Below, in pieces: positions 30,302 to 40,777 of a stretch of 64,000 nucleotides of DNA (within the stretch, counting starts at the first letter, position 1; each line of letters begins with the position of its first letter). The stretch is taken from positions 30,658,082 to 30,722,081 of the forward strand of contig NC_067207.1 in NCBI RefSeq assembly GCF_026262505.1, in the 5' to 3' direction. The position numbers and the translations under genes were made by a program. Under the pieces are notes generated by a model that saw only the letters and a program-made list of their open reading frames with translations, made no database searches and was not told the DNA's origin. The stretch is from Trichomonas vaginalis G3. Taxonomy: Eukaryota > Parabasalia > Trichomonadida > Trichomonadidae.

Positions 30302-31620
30302 ATGTACAGAATAGATGTTTCAGATTTTTATGACTTCCAAACATTCAGAAATATGTGTCCATTTCCGACTAACAAAGCAGTCGAGAATTTGAAACGTAGT
30401 CATTTATGTCGACTCTGCCCCAGAATGTTATGTTATGAAAGAATGGGATGTAGTCTTTAACAAACCTAAAGCGACAATAGTTTCAGAACAAGAATGTAAA
30501 CAGAAACTTAAGAAAATAAAAGTCGTACAAGTTGGCATGAAGATGTTAGATGCTTGGGATATCTTATTGTCAAAGTTAGAAGATTTTTCAGTTCGTGGTA
30601 TAAAGTTTTTATACACCTTCTCCAAACTTCTATTCTATCTTCACTGGATATAAATATGAACAAGTAGAATGGAAAGAAAATTTATAGAAGCTTGGTTAGA
30701 CCATGTCAAAGAAATTATATGCAATGGAAACGAAAAGGTTTATGAGTATATCTTATGTTGGTTTGCAAACATCTTACAACATCCAAGTGCTAAGAATGAA
30801 ACTGCTCTCATTATAAATTGGAAAACAAGGAACAGGTAAGAACACATTCTTTACAGATATTTTGTGCAAACTTTAGAGGGCTATTCGAACCCTAATATGA
30901 CAAACTTTAGAAAACATCTGCGGTAAATTTAACTCTTCAATAGAGAATATGAAACTTATAGTATGTAACGAACTTCAAAGTATAGATACAACAAAAGTTT
31001 TGAACTCAGATGCTTTGAAGAGTCTTATAACAGACAAAGTTGGAGTTGTTGAAAGAAAGTATAAAGACCAAAGAGTTTGTGAAAATGTTGCAAACTTCAT
31101 TATGGTTTCAAACAATGCTGTTCGATGAAGTTAGAAAGTTCTGACAGAAGATATGTAGTTGTCAGAACGTCAGATTCTCATATGCAAGATACAGAATATT
31201 TTGACGACTTAGCAGAAACTTTGACATCTGACTTTTACAACCACTTGTTCATATTTATGACATTAGATATTTCAAAGTTCAATCCAAGACAAATTCCACA
31301 TACCGAAGAGAGACAAACATGTTAGAAGCAAACAAGAGTGTATATGAACTGTTCATAGATGAAACTGACTTTGAGTTTTAGATGAAAGGTCATTGTACGA
31401 TTCGTATAAACAATATTGTCAAGAATATGGTTATATGACAGCGTCTAAACGAACATTCTTGCAATGTCAAAAGTCTTTTAGACGTACAGAATGGTGTGTG
31501 TATACAAAGAAAAATTTTCTGAGTAAATTTAAAAAAAATATTTTTTTATCCGATAGAAAAGATGACAAAATTCATCTCAGTAAACAAGTACATGTCAGGA
31601 CTTAAAGAAGAACTAGACCA
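30302..31620 (+). pseudogene. SF3/D5-type helicase (element 2)
   Basis: Contains the D5-like N-terminal block (IEAWLDHVKEIICNGNEKVY), a nucleotide-binding loop of the GKQGTGK type, an SF3 sensor region (SLITDKVGVVERKYKDQRVC, then NFIMVSNNA) and a winged-helix-like end (YDSYKQYCQEYGYMTASKRT). SF3 helicases unwind DNA during replication in virophages, NCLDVs and Polinton-like viruses. Finding one here rather than only a protein-primed polymerase points to the Polinton-like-virus side of the group. Broken in many places. Confidence 0.7.
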
Positions 31621-31980
31621 TTTCACATATTTGAATGTTTACTTCTACCATTTTGAAAAGTTTCATTCAGCAAAGTTTGGAACATCGAACCAGTTAAGTT
31701 TGCTATTGTGACTAAAAATGTGCGAAATTTGAAGACTTAGACATAGAAGGTTTGTTAACAGTCAAAGAAAGTTTTGACAGAAGGTTTTCAAACCTTAAAG
31801 AAGGCAAGCATACAAACTTGTTATACCTTATGAACCAAAGAAAGCAGACGACTATGAATATTATGAGTCTAAAGTTGTAGAAGTTCAAGGTAAATTGGGT
31901 AAAAAGATTTTAGAGTCTAAGCCAGTGTTTACTCCTAAAGAGGAAAGAGAACATTGACATTGACCAGAAATGTTCTAAAA
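31562..31980 (+). pseudogene. Unknown gene remnant (element 2)
   Basis: Begins at an ATG after a T-rich leader (TATTTTTTTATCCGATAGAA). The product is charged and has no recognised motif. Broken. Confidence 0.35.
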
Positions 31981-31997
31981 TAAAATTTTATTTTTAC

Positions 31998-32312
31998 ATG
32001 TCAAATTCTTTTTTTCTGGCGTCTGGTTTTTCTTCTCTTCTTCTACTTTTCTTTTCTTTCTTTTCTCTCTTCTTCTTTCTGGTGGAGTTATGTCAAACTT
32101 CTCAGAACCATATTTTTGTAAAAGTTCTTTGTCCTTTAATAGTCTTCTATTCTGTTTTCTATTTCATCTTCAAGAACAGCGCATGTGTCTTCTTTGCATT
32201 CTAAGAAGTTTTGTTGGACTTCATCTCTCCAAGAGGCGTCATCTCTGTCAACAAGTCTGTCATTGACAAATTTTAAGACTTCTCTGCTTAATGTTTTATG
32301 GTTTCTTGTCAT
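31998..32312 (-). pseudogene. Unknown charged-protein remnant (element 2, minus strand)
   Basis: The minus-strand reading from about 32,312 (MTRNHKTLSREVLKFVNDRL) is acidic, then very basic (KKEREKRKKRK-like). It is divergent from the ATPase gene. The overlapping plus-strand ORF is a shadow. Broken. Confidence 0.35.
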
Positions 32313-32478
32313 ATTCCCAGAAACAGAACTTTAGAACAAATATCACCTTTCTTGTTTACACTATGTAAGATTTTATGGTCGACAGATGTTTTGCTGTCGA
32401 AAAGCTTGTCTCGAATATAGATATGAGCAAATCGCAAGACATTTTCTAAAGATAAAATTTTTAATTTTTTCTAAAAAT

Positions 32479-33350
32479 ATGTTAGAAAAAAGTTTGCTGA
32501 CATTGACAAGAATTTGAGAATGTTTTAACCAAGAACAAGGTGAAATTAGAAAATGCTCAGATAAAGCCTTATACATGACAAGTTCTTATTTGCTCAGAAT
32601 GGTATAACAGGTCTAATTGCACCACCTGGGTCGGGTAAGACTTTCACTTATCTTAAAATGGCTGCGACAACAACAAGAATAGATGAGAAGAACCCATTTT
32701 ATGAGTTAGTTGTTAATTTGTAGTACTTCGGGTCAGATTTGACCAAACCGTCAAATTCGTTCAAAAGTATTATAAAGAAGTCTAGTTAGTATGTATATAA
32801 GATACTGAGTTGTTAGATTGGATAAGAAGTACAAAGAAGAGTTTTGAAGTACAATGCTATAAATGAGTATATAAATTCGAAGTTTAAAGACCAAATGAGG
32901 AAATGCAGAGAATATTAGAGAAGAAACACTTCAAAACAACAGAAAGAGATAGAATACATTTCGAAGAAATTGCAATCTTAACGATTGGAAGACTTACCCT
33001 CATAGATTTTCTTAATCTTAGATGATTTCGCCTCTCATCCTTTGTTTAAAGAATAGAGACAAGATATGTGTCGAATTCTTAAGAAGCTCAGACACTTAAA
33101 CATCTCAGTTGTCAATTTGTGTACAGACAGCAAAGAGTTTAAGTAAGGATATAAAGAGAATACTTACTGACATTGTACTTTTTCCCCGATCTGTCCGAAG
33201 AGACCGATTCAATGGAACTTTATAAAGGTCCATGGCAGGTATAGTTTCTGGCAGACATGAACTATGGAGAGCTACAAAGTCATACAAGACCTCATACTTC
33301 TTCAGAATTCATATCTACGCAAACAAAGTTCAAATTGGTACAAGTAAGCG
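32479..33350 (+). pseudogene. Packaging ATPase (element 2)
   Basis: Same gene front as at position 63, with the Walker A loop GLIAPPGSGKT. Further on there is a Walker-B-like LILDDFASHPLFK. FtsK/HerA-family packaging ATPase of Polintons. Broken in many places. Confidence 0.65.
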
Positions 33351-33830
33351 TAAAAAATGTAGTCGTTTATTTCTTTAGTAAGTCTGTTGTGTTCTGCAGC
33401 TTTCGGTTTCTCCTGCTTTCGGAAGGCATTCAGGAGAGAAGCGTCAGTCATCCGTTTGTGTCTGTCGGAAGGAGATTTTCCTGTTGGAAGGACAGAGTCT
33501 TCCTGTTGGAAGGAAATTTTTTCCTGCTGTGGAAGGAAATTTTTTTCCTGTTGGAAGGAAAATTTTTCCGAAGTTCGAATCCAAAAAGTTCTCATTTTCG
33601 AAAATTTGAATGGTTTACGACGAATCAAAGCCAGAAATTTTTTTTCCAGTTGTCGGGGAATTTTTCCAGTTGTCGTGGAATTTTTTTCCAGTTGTCGGGA
33701 ATTTTTTTCTTGGTCGATGGGAAGGACTCGGAATGTCGGAAGGAAGGATCGGATGCCAGAAGGATTGACAAGACAATTTACCATCTAGAGCTACCTGAGC
33801 CATCTGAAGTCAAGCGGTAAAAATAAAGTG
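33302..33830 (-). repeat. Low-complexity repeat region in element 2
   Basis: Two runs of short direct repeats, GTTGGAAGGAAATTTTTTCC-like (33,480-33,570) and CCAGTTGTCGGGAATTTTT-like (33,640-33,720). A minus-strand frame of 160 codons (33,302-33,784) runs through them; its downstream part (TDASLLNAFRKQEKPKAAEH) may be a genuine small protein, the rest being repeat-encoded Gln/Lys/Thr. Confidence 0.5.
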
Positions 33831-34086
33831 GTTATTTACCTGCTTGTTTGAAGTTTGTCAAAAATACTCTGTTATGTTTTTTCTTTCGTAGCGCAAATCT
33901 TCTTTAAGGTAGTATTGTACAACTTTCCATATCAAAAGTGTGTTTGAGTAACGTATCTTGAACTATTTGTTTCACATCTTCATTTGGTGTCAATTGGAAA
34001 TCGGTCAGTTTCGCGACTAGAACGCCAATTTCTGTTAGATTGTAAAATCCTAGCAAGGTCGTAAAAGCTTTTGTTGTTTTTCTGAC

Positions 34087-34287
34087 CTAAAATGCAACAT
34101 CAACATATCGTTTATCTTCTTCTGTCTCCATCTCTTCAGTATAAATCAATATATTATAGTCTTTTCCTTTCCTTTTTGGTACCGAACGTGGTATCTTTCT
34201 GATGTTTTTGTCTTTTGCTTCAATGACTTCATCTTTTGCTTCCCTGCTTGTTTCTCCTAGCTCTTCACGTTCTTGTCTTGAATTCAT
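34087..34287 (-). pseudogene. Charged small ORF (element 2 region)
   Basis: A 66-codon frame rich in Glu, Lys and Arg (MNSRQEREELGETSREAKDE). No family recognised. Probably a remnant of a longer element gene. Confidence 0.3.
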
Positions 34288-34339
34288 CTAACATCAAATG
34301 AAAATATACAGCGTAACGAGGTGAAGCGCCACATTGCAA

Positions 34340-35560
34340 CAGCAGTTACAGAAGTACTATGTACATACAGCCCCAAACCAGTGAGCCAAATTCTTGCGAT
34401 TTTCGTTACGGAATCTCACCCGCGGTTTTCCGCGGGTAGCAACATATGAAGGGAATCTTCTAAAAGTTCTTTTGTCTGTGGTTTTCAACAATGATGTGCT
34501 GCCCTTTGTAGAACTGAAGAGCATTGAAATACTTTGGCAATTTGTACATGCATCTTTGACCGAACGAATGAGAACGTAAACTGTTTGTTATCTGAACCAC
34601 TCGATATTCCATCAATTTTGTCTTCATGAACGATAGCAAGTTTGTTGTGTTTCTGATGTTTGTGTTCTCGTTGTTGACATTCTGTCCTTTATATCGGATA
34701 AAAAAAATATTTTATAAAAAATTAGCGTTATTTCCTGACTTTTCACAAAGACCAAAAATAAACGCTTTACATTATTTTTCAGCCAACTTGTCAAATAATT
34801 TTAAATGCTTTATCTATCTCATCCTACTTCACGTTCTTTTACTTTTATGGGAGCACCCATACATTTCTCAAACTTTTTCAAGTAGTTCTGATTTTCTGGC
34901 AGCTCCATATCTTAACAACACAAACTTACTCTATTGACTGTACTGTACATATTTTTGGAGTTATATTCATATGTTCTTCTTCTTATATCTCTGTATTGAA
35001 GTCCTTCGGTTTCGTTGCGATGTAAAGTACCTTCACTGCAAGTTCCGTATCGAATGAACCATATGTTATGGAAGTTATATCACAACTGAGGTATAACCAT
35101 AACAAAACACTGTATAAGACTTTTGTCGTGAGATAGTGCTGCAGCCATAGAATCCTACCGATATCACATAAGCTCAGGAATTTCTTGTCAAAATTTCTGA
35201 GTAGAACCAGTTCTAACCCATCGTGGGATGTTTTCTTCCAGATAGTGTTAGAATGTCTGACAAAGAATATTTTGTTGTATTTCTTTGAGTATTCTTAGTT
35301 AAATCACAATTATTGAACACTTTGGTGCAATTGTCTATCTTTCTAATTGTTCAAAACTCAATGTTGTGTCCATATATGTATTGTACATACAATAAAAAAA
35401 AATATTTTATAAAAACTAACTTATTTTTTCTATCTGTATAAAGATATTGATTTCAGGGATTTTTTTTGACGAATGTCAAAGTCTTTTCGAAAAAAATAAA
35501 GTTACTATAATGAAGATTTGGTCATTTTTAAGATTTTCATGAAGTTTTAAGGTGACCCCG
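34340..35560 (-). other. Degraded element DNA, minus-strand remnants
   Basis: No intact gene. On the minus strand an ATG near 34,698 is preceded by ATATTTTTTTTATCCGATATA, the promoter motif of the elements, so virus-like genes once lay here. A perfect hairpin CCCGCGG-TTTT-CCGCGGG lies at about 34,419-34,436. Confidence 0.4.
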
Positions 35561-35564
35561 AATA

Positions 35565-35757
35565 AAATCGGGGTTCGCAAATTTTTACGATTTTCGTACG
35601 GATCTGACGCCTCAGAAAAGTCTGGGTCGCAATTTCAAAAACGTAAGAATAAAAAACCGTAAGAATCATACATTTTTTACTTCATATGTTAAAAAATGAT
35701 ACAAAATCGTTCTATATTGTATGAATTCTTACGTTTACAAAAAAAGTCACACAACCC
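35565..35757. repeat. Isolated terminus of the element-3 family (inverted)
   Basis: The reverse complement of 35,690-35,757 (GGGTTGTGTGACTTTTTTTG, then TAAACGTAAGAATTCATACA) matches the left end of element 3 at 54,490-54,560 almost base for base. No element-3 genes adjoin it. Inward it carries a CCCCGA-ATAAAA-TCGGGG hairpin. It is either a relic end of a lost element or the right boundary of a chimeric element 2. Confidence 0.8.
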
Positions 35758-36304
35758 GTCATATATACTACTATCCTTCGCTTTTAAGATCATTGAATTT
35801 GATTTTTATATAAAATAGTTATATATTAGAAAATAATATGAGTTTATGTGATATTATTTTTCAGAAGATTTTGTGTTCTTCTTCAAAATTTTATTTTTTT
35901 ATTAAAAAGAATCTTTACAAAATATACATTTACTTTAATTAATATTTAAAAACGTGCTCTATCAAAAGTTCCAAAAATTCAATATTTTAGCTTTTCTGAG
36001 GTGTCACTTTTGATGAATTTCTGTTTACAACAAGAATAGCTATTCTGATGAGTTTATATTTCAGATCATTTATGGATAAATTGTCTCAATATCTGCACGT
36101 TTCCAAAATTGAAAATTGAAAATTATCTCACAATTTTTTTTAAACCAGATATGTCAAACAAAACGTGCTTCGTAGAATTCTCATCCACTCGGAAAAAGTA
36201 TTCGTAATCAAAGAATGAATATGTATAAGTTCGTTGAAATATAAAATCTCTTTATTCAAACAAGAATTTTTACAAAAAAAAACACAATTTAAAAAAAAGT
36301 TAAA
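35758..36304. other. A+T-rich spacer, no gene seen
   Basis: Lies between the isolated terminus and the 3' end of the CK1 gene. Nothing supported. Confidence 0.55.
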
Positions 36305-37636
36305 TTAGTTAGTAAACATCCATCTTGGAATTGTTTGATCAACCTTAGGCATCTTAAATGGTTGTCTTCTTGGTGTATATTTCGGTTCTTTCTTCCATTC
36401 ATCAGTAGATCCTGAGAAATTAGCCGGAATAACTTTAACAATGTTATCGGATGATGTTTCACTGTCACTTGATCCATCAAATGTCTTGTTCTTTGAATCT
36501 GATACGACTGCTTCATATGTTTCTGGCGCATCTGAGTCACTGGACATTAAAGTTGGTGTTTCGCTTCCCTTCTCTTCATCCTCAGATACATATGTTGGTA
36601 TCTCTTCATATCTCTTTGCTTCTTCCGAAATCTTTTTGTACATTTGGAGTTTTGTGGGAACAGGGCCATGATTTTCTGATTTCTTTGGTGAGGGTGGGTC
36701 ACGAACAAATATTGGGAACTTTCTTGGTGTTTTCTGCATGATAAGACGGCCACGAGAATCAAGCCAATCATAATTGTAATCAAACTTGTATCCGTAACGA
36801 ATAAATGCATCTCTGAATAGTTGTCTGTATTTTGCATAATGTGGTTCTTCGTCGTATTTAAGATTTCTTACATCTTTGAAGTATTCAACGAATTCTTTAG
36901 GATATCCTGCGCAAAGGTCTTCTGGAGATATACCTGCTTTAGCTTCCATGATCATGGAGTACTTTTGATCTGTATTTCTTGCATTAATTCCCATCCATGG
37001 TAAAGATCCACGTAATAAGTAAAGCCAAACGTATCCTAATGATTCCATATCATCGCGACGTGATTGCCGTATTCCGTTTAATGCATTTATTGAGGCATAT
37101 CGAGGAGTACCTGTTAAGGAACGTCCTTCTTCGTAAGGTAAATGTTTATGTGAAGTTGGATCACGATATTTCTTCGATAGACCGAAATCAATTATGTAAA
37201 CTTGATTTTTGTTGGATCCAAGTCCCATAAGGAAATTATCAGGTTTAATATCGTTATGAATAAAACTTTTTTCATGAATGAATTGAACAGCATTAATCAT
37301 TTGATCTGTAAGCATTAATACTGTCTTAATAGTAAGTTGTTGGCCGCATAAATTGAATAAATCTTCAAGACTTGGACCTAATAAATCAATTACCATTGCA
37401 TTTTCACGACTTTCTTTAGTAAAAAGATGCATTCTTGGAACTTGGAAGGAGCCCGAAAATAATGTATATAATTTAGACTCAAAATTTAATTGGGGATAAC
37501 TTGAATTTAATGGCTCTAATTTTATAGCTATTTTTGTACCATCTCTTATATCTTCTCCTTCATACAATGTCGCAAAGCTACCTGAACCAATTTGTTTTTG
37601 TAAGTGATAGTAATTGCCGACAATTCTATTCGACAT
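36305..37636 (-). CDS. Casein kinase 1 family protein kinase
   Basis: The start is set at MSNRIVGNYYHL because the kinase domain begins there; the in-frame upstream codons are A/T-rich leader. Product is 443 residues. Motifs in order: glycine loop KQIGSGSFATLYEG, lysine AIKLE, catalytic loop HNDIKPDNFLMG, DFG in IIDFGLSKKYRD, and the CK1 signature LTGTPRYASINALNGIRQSRRDDMESLGYV that replaces the APE motif of other kinases. The C-terminal ~140 residues are Ser/Glu-rich and probably regulatory. CK1 is a greatly expanded kinase group in trichomonads. Intact. Confidence 0.95.
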   Translation of the reverse strand: MSNRIVGNYYHLQKQIGSGSFATLYEGEDIRDGTKIAIKLEPLNSSYPQLNFESKLYTLFSGSFQVPRMHLFTKESRENAMVIDLLGPSLEDLFNLCGQQLTIKTVLMLTDQMINAVQFIHEKSFIHNDIKPDNFLMGLGSNKNQVYIIDFGLSKKYRDPTSHKHLPYEEGRSLTGTPRYASINALNGIRQSRRDDMESLGYVWLYLLRGSLPWMGINARNTDQKYSMIMEAKAGISPEDLCAGYPKEFVEYFKDVRNLKYDEEPHYAKYRQLFRDAFIRYGYKFDYNYDWLDSRGRLIMQKTPRKFPIFVRDPPSPKKSENHGPVPTKLQMYKKISEEAKRYEEIPTYVSEDEEKGSETPTLMSSDSDAPETYEAVVSDSKNKTFDGSSDSETSSDNIVKVIPANFSGSTDEWKKEPKYTPRRQPFKMPKVDQTIPRWMFTN

Positions 37637-37818
37637 TTTTTTGAATAGTAAAAAAAAAATAACGGCAAGGTTAAGTTGTTTTAAGTGATATCTACTGATG
37701 TTAAAATCATTAAAAAATTGCAAAAAGGAAGAGTTATGTAATAGAAATTATCAAATTGAAATTACAAACAGTTGTAAATATAATAGAAAATAACAAACAG
37801 TTTAGTCGTATGATTTGG

Positions 37819-38802
37819 CTAATTCTCATCAAGGAGAGGATAATTGGAAATTTGGATTTCCTTGATAACTTCAGTTTCGCTACATAAATCATGCAAAAAT
37901 AGGGATAAGTCTCTAACACTGTTGAAAAGTCTAAGAGCTGGGAACTCTTTCACCTTTTCATTAAATAATTGAACAGCTTGTTTAATATTTCCGGAATAAA
38001 TGTATGCAACAACTTGATTCATCTTATTCATTGGATTTTTTGATTGTTCAAATCCATTTGCTGCTGACTGGAAATTCATTCTAAAGAAATCTATATAAGG
38101 TTGATTAGATGAAAGAATTTTGATGTCACTTATGTAGCTAAATATCTCATGAGCTTGATGGTATTTGTTCAAACTGAGTAACATCCTTCCAATTATGCAT
38201 GAAAAATTAGAATCATGGAAAAGGTAGGATTTGGTAGTAAGCAAGTTATCGACAAACTTTGAGAATAGCATTTTATCTGTTTTTCCGAGGTAGATTGCTG
38301 AAATAGAGCTTGCAATTATGGAAAGTTTTGATAAAATTGTTGAACATGCACTATCAAACGTTTTCTTCCTTGATTCGATGTTAAACTCGTCGTTGAGTAT
38401 GATATCTTGTGAGTTTACGCATTTTAATAATGATTCATAGAAAGTTAAGTAGAAATTAAAGAGAGTGTATAAGTATGTTGATGGTTGAACATTCTGGCTT
38501 TGCTGGAAAATGATAGAAACTATGTAAAGGAGATCATATGGTGGAAAATCGAAAAATTCTGAATAAAATTGAGGAAATTTAACTGAATCTAAATAGCTAA
38601 ATATTTTATCTGTTGTGGTAATCTCGTTTAAAACAGCGAAGCATTCGGTATTGAATGATTTCTGTAAAAGATAATAAATAAGTTCAAATAATTTGCGAAA
38701 TCCGAGTGATTTCCCATCAGAACTTTCTAGTGATTTCTTAATGTATTGTTTTGCTTCATTCTGATTGCTTGTGTACATTTGAACTATAGAGATTTGACTC
38801 AT
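37819..38802 (-). CDS. TRAPPC12-like TPR protein
   Basis: The 327-residue all-helical protein starts MSQISIVQMYTSNQ. The last ~130 residues form tetratricopeptide-like helix pairs. RMLLSLNKYHQAHEIFSYIS, then AANGFEQSKNP, VVAYIYSGNIKQAVQLFNEK and a final RLFNSVRDLSLFLHDLCS follow the order of the C-terminal TPR region of TRAPPC12 (LxLGD...YF; NNxAVCLLYxGKLxDAI; FNLCTLYEL). TRAPPC12 belongs to TRAPP III, a Rab GEF/tethering complex for ER-Golgi and autophagy traffic. The match is by eye, moderate. Confidence 0.5.
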   Translation of the reverse strand: MSQISIVQMYTSNQNEAKQYIKKSLESSDGKSLGFRKLFELIYYLLQKSFNTECFAVLNEITTTDKIFSYLDSVKFPQFYSEFFDFPPYDLLYIVSIIFQQSQNVQPSTYLYTLFNFYLTFYESLLKCVNSQDIILNDEFNIESRKKTFDSACSTILSKLSIIASSISAIYLGKTDKMLFSKFVDNLLTTKSYLFHDSNFSCIIGRMLLSLNKYHQAHEIFSYISDIKILSSNQPYIDFFRMNFQSAANGFEQSKNPMNKMNQVVAYIYSGNIKQAVQLFNEKVKEFPALRLFNSVRDLSLFLHDLCSETEVIKEIQISNYPLLDEN

Positions 38803-39180
38803 TTTAGTTCCAAAATTAATGTCACATTTCAGACTCTATAGATAGACTTCATTTCATGAGTTTAGTCATAATATCTAGTGTTAATATGTTGGTCCATAAG
38901 GGTTCATTGAAATATATTCATCTGATAAAGATTTTCTAAGAATGTTCGATTGTTTAACGGTAATTGAGACTTCTGTAGTTAAAATTTCAAACTTTTTAAG
39001 CTTTTGGCTGAATTGGTTAATTGATCACCAGGTATTTAAGTCCAGAAAAAATATTTAGGAGTGATCAAAAAAACAAAGCTTGTTGAGGAGCGGTATTAAC
39101 AATATGAATATAATTAAGTTTACTGATAAACAAAAACAATATAACAAACTATAAAATACTAACGTAAATTGGAAATCAAT
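38803..39180. other. Intergenic DNA, no gene seen
   Basis: A+T-rich spacer between two minus-strand genes. Nothing supported. Confidence 0.55.
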
Positions 39181-40533
39181 TTATACAATATCAACTGCAT
39201 CAAATGATGATGAATTACTTGTGCTTGAAAAGGCATCCGATTTTTCTTTAGCTTTTTCCTTCTTACTATCTGATTTCTTTTCTTTCATTTCATGATCTGA
39301 ACTATCAATTGAATCAATTGGAGAATCAAAATCGCTATGAGGAGGACTTGCTACTTTCTTCTTTGATGATGAGATCTTTTCATCACTTGGTGAATCAAAT
39401 GAATCTGATTCAATATCAATATCTGAATTTTGTGATTTCTTGGAAGCTTTTGATGACTTAGATGCCTTTGACTTCTTGGTCTTCTTATTATCTGAATCAG
39501 ATGAAATACTATCAATATTATCAATATCTAGGTCTGAAATTAAAGATTTATCTTCTTTCTTCTTCTTTTTAGGTTTTGTATCAGAACCAATACTTGAACT
39601 TGAAGCACCAATTGAATCTTCACTTATTTCGTCGTCGCTTCCAATAATTGGAGATTCATCAGATTCCAACATTGCATCGGAATCACCGCTTCCTATAACA
39701 TCATCAGTATCTGGTTCACTATCTCCACCTCTGATAGCTGAGATAGCTGAATCATCATGCATTTCACTTGATACGGTGGAGAATAATCTTGGTCTTTTGT
39801 TGGATCTTGGCTGTTCATTAAATTCCATATCAACGGGTGGTCTAGTCCTTCTAAATGATCTAATTTCAGGTGTCTGTGAATTTTGTGATGATGTTGTTGC
39901 ATTGAAATTCTGATTATTTTGTTGTGATTGTGGTCTTTCAGCCTCTGGAGGTGCTTGATATTGATGATTCGATAGTTTATTAACTTTCGCTTGTAAGTAT
40001 TGAACTTGTGCTTGTAAATCGGCAGCCATTTTTCGATATTGTTGATTTGTCCTGAAAAAGTCAGTAGCACGCATTGGAACAGCTCTGTCAGTCTGATCTT
40101 TCTTTGCATGTACTGGGGGTATATTCTTTACTTCAACTCTTACTTTAAAAACGACTAATGCTCCATCTTTTTCAATCTCATTTTTCAATTTTAGAGATTC
40201 CTTAGCAATAGCTGATGTACCACGTCTTGAAATTGAATCTTGAACTAAAGGAGCGATATTTACTCCTCCAACAAAAACAGTATCTTCGGATTTTATATAT
40301 ATGTAAAGTAAAATTTTGTTAGGAACGGTTTTTCTGTATGTATTGATGTTAACATGGTATCCTTGAGAAAAATCTATTGTAGCTCTTCCTTGAACTTTGG
40401 AATTGATTACTCCAAAAACAATTGGCTGTGTATCACCGATTTTAATCAAAACATCCTGACCTATAATTCCTTTGTTTAATATTTTAATTGAATTTATAAA
40501 GACATCTGTTGAATATTCGAAGTAATCATCCAT
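39181..40533 (-). CDS. Acidic Ser/Asp-rich protein with C2-like N-terminus and coiled coil
   Basis: The 450-residue protein starts MDDYFEYSTDVFINSIKILN. Residues 1-160 alternate short strands (DVLIKIGDTQPIVFGVINSK, ILLYIYIKSEDTVFVGGVNI) in a pattern like a C2/NT-C2 fold. A short coiled coil follows at about 175-200. From ~230 on it is a low-complexity tail of SDSD, DEIS and lysine clusters (KPKKKKKEDK) with many casein-kinase-type acidic serine sites. Such tails are common in nuclear or scaffolding proteins. No family is recognised. Intact. The divergent gene at 40.8 kb leaves ~250 bp between. Confidence 0.55.
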   Translation of the reverse strand: MDDYFEYSTDVFINSIKILNKGIIGQDVLIKIGDTQPIVFGVINSKVQGRATIDFSQGYHVNINTYRKTVPNKILLYIYIKSEDTVFVGGVNIAPLVQDSISRRGTSAIAKESLKLKNEIEKDGALVVFKVRVEVKNIPPVHAKKDQTDRAVPMRATDFFRTNQQYRKMAADLQAQVQYLQAKVNKLSNHQYQAPPEAERPQSQQNNQNFNATTSSQNSQTPEIRSFRRTRPPVDMEFNEQPRSNKRPRLFSTVSSEMHDDSAISAIRGGDSEPDTDDVIGSGDSDAMLESDESPIIGSDDEISEDSIGASSSSIGSDTKPKKKKKEDKSLISDLDIDNIDSISSDSDNKKTKKSKASKSSKASKKSQNSDIDIESDSFDSPSDEKISSSKKKVASPPHSDFDSPIDSIDSSDHEMKEKKSDSKKEKAKEKSDAFSSTSNSSSFDAVDIV

Positions 40534-40777
40534 TTTGAGATAATAAACGTCTAATCATTGAAAAAATAATAACATAAAAGGAAGTAGTAAATAGCATTAA
40601 TCTTATTAGGATAACATTTTTGATAGGAAACAAATGTCTCAAATAGATTATTTGAAAACTTTGATCAAAATTTTATCACATCTGATTAAAATTAATAAAT
40701 GATCATGAAACCTTGTTATTGGACATCTAAAATCAACCACAAAATCAATAAATTTTATCATTTTTTAGGTTGAATCT

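Larger units (their letters stand above)
23058..35400 (+). mobile_element. Polinton/Maverick-like element 2, decayed copy
   Basis: The left terminus starts GGTAGTGGGGCCTCCAGG at 23,058, matching element 1. In order on the plus strand: small basic protein, large Pro/Gln-rich protein, capsid-type protein, a minus-strand small ORF, [DE]VSCCG protein, penton-like protein, SF3 helicase, unknowns, packaging ATPase, then low-complexity and degraded minus-strand remnants. The element is clearly broken, in well over ten places. The right end is uncertain: no matching terminus is seen, and an unrelated terminus lies at 35,565-35,757. High nucleotide similarity to element 1 implies a young family; the number of breaks implies that this copy has been unconstrained since. 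Confidence 0.8.

Noticed and set aside
34626-34937. Plus-strand membrane-like ORF in the element 2 end
   Set aside because: The opposite strand carries the element promoter motif and gene remnants; the plus frame is a hydrophobic shadow of A+T-rich DNA.
36289-36540. Second minus-strand ORF overlapping the kinase tail
   Set aside because: Shadow frame of the CK1 C-terminus.
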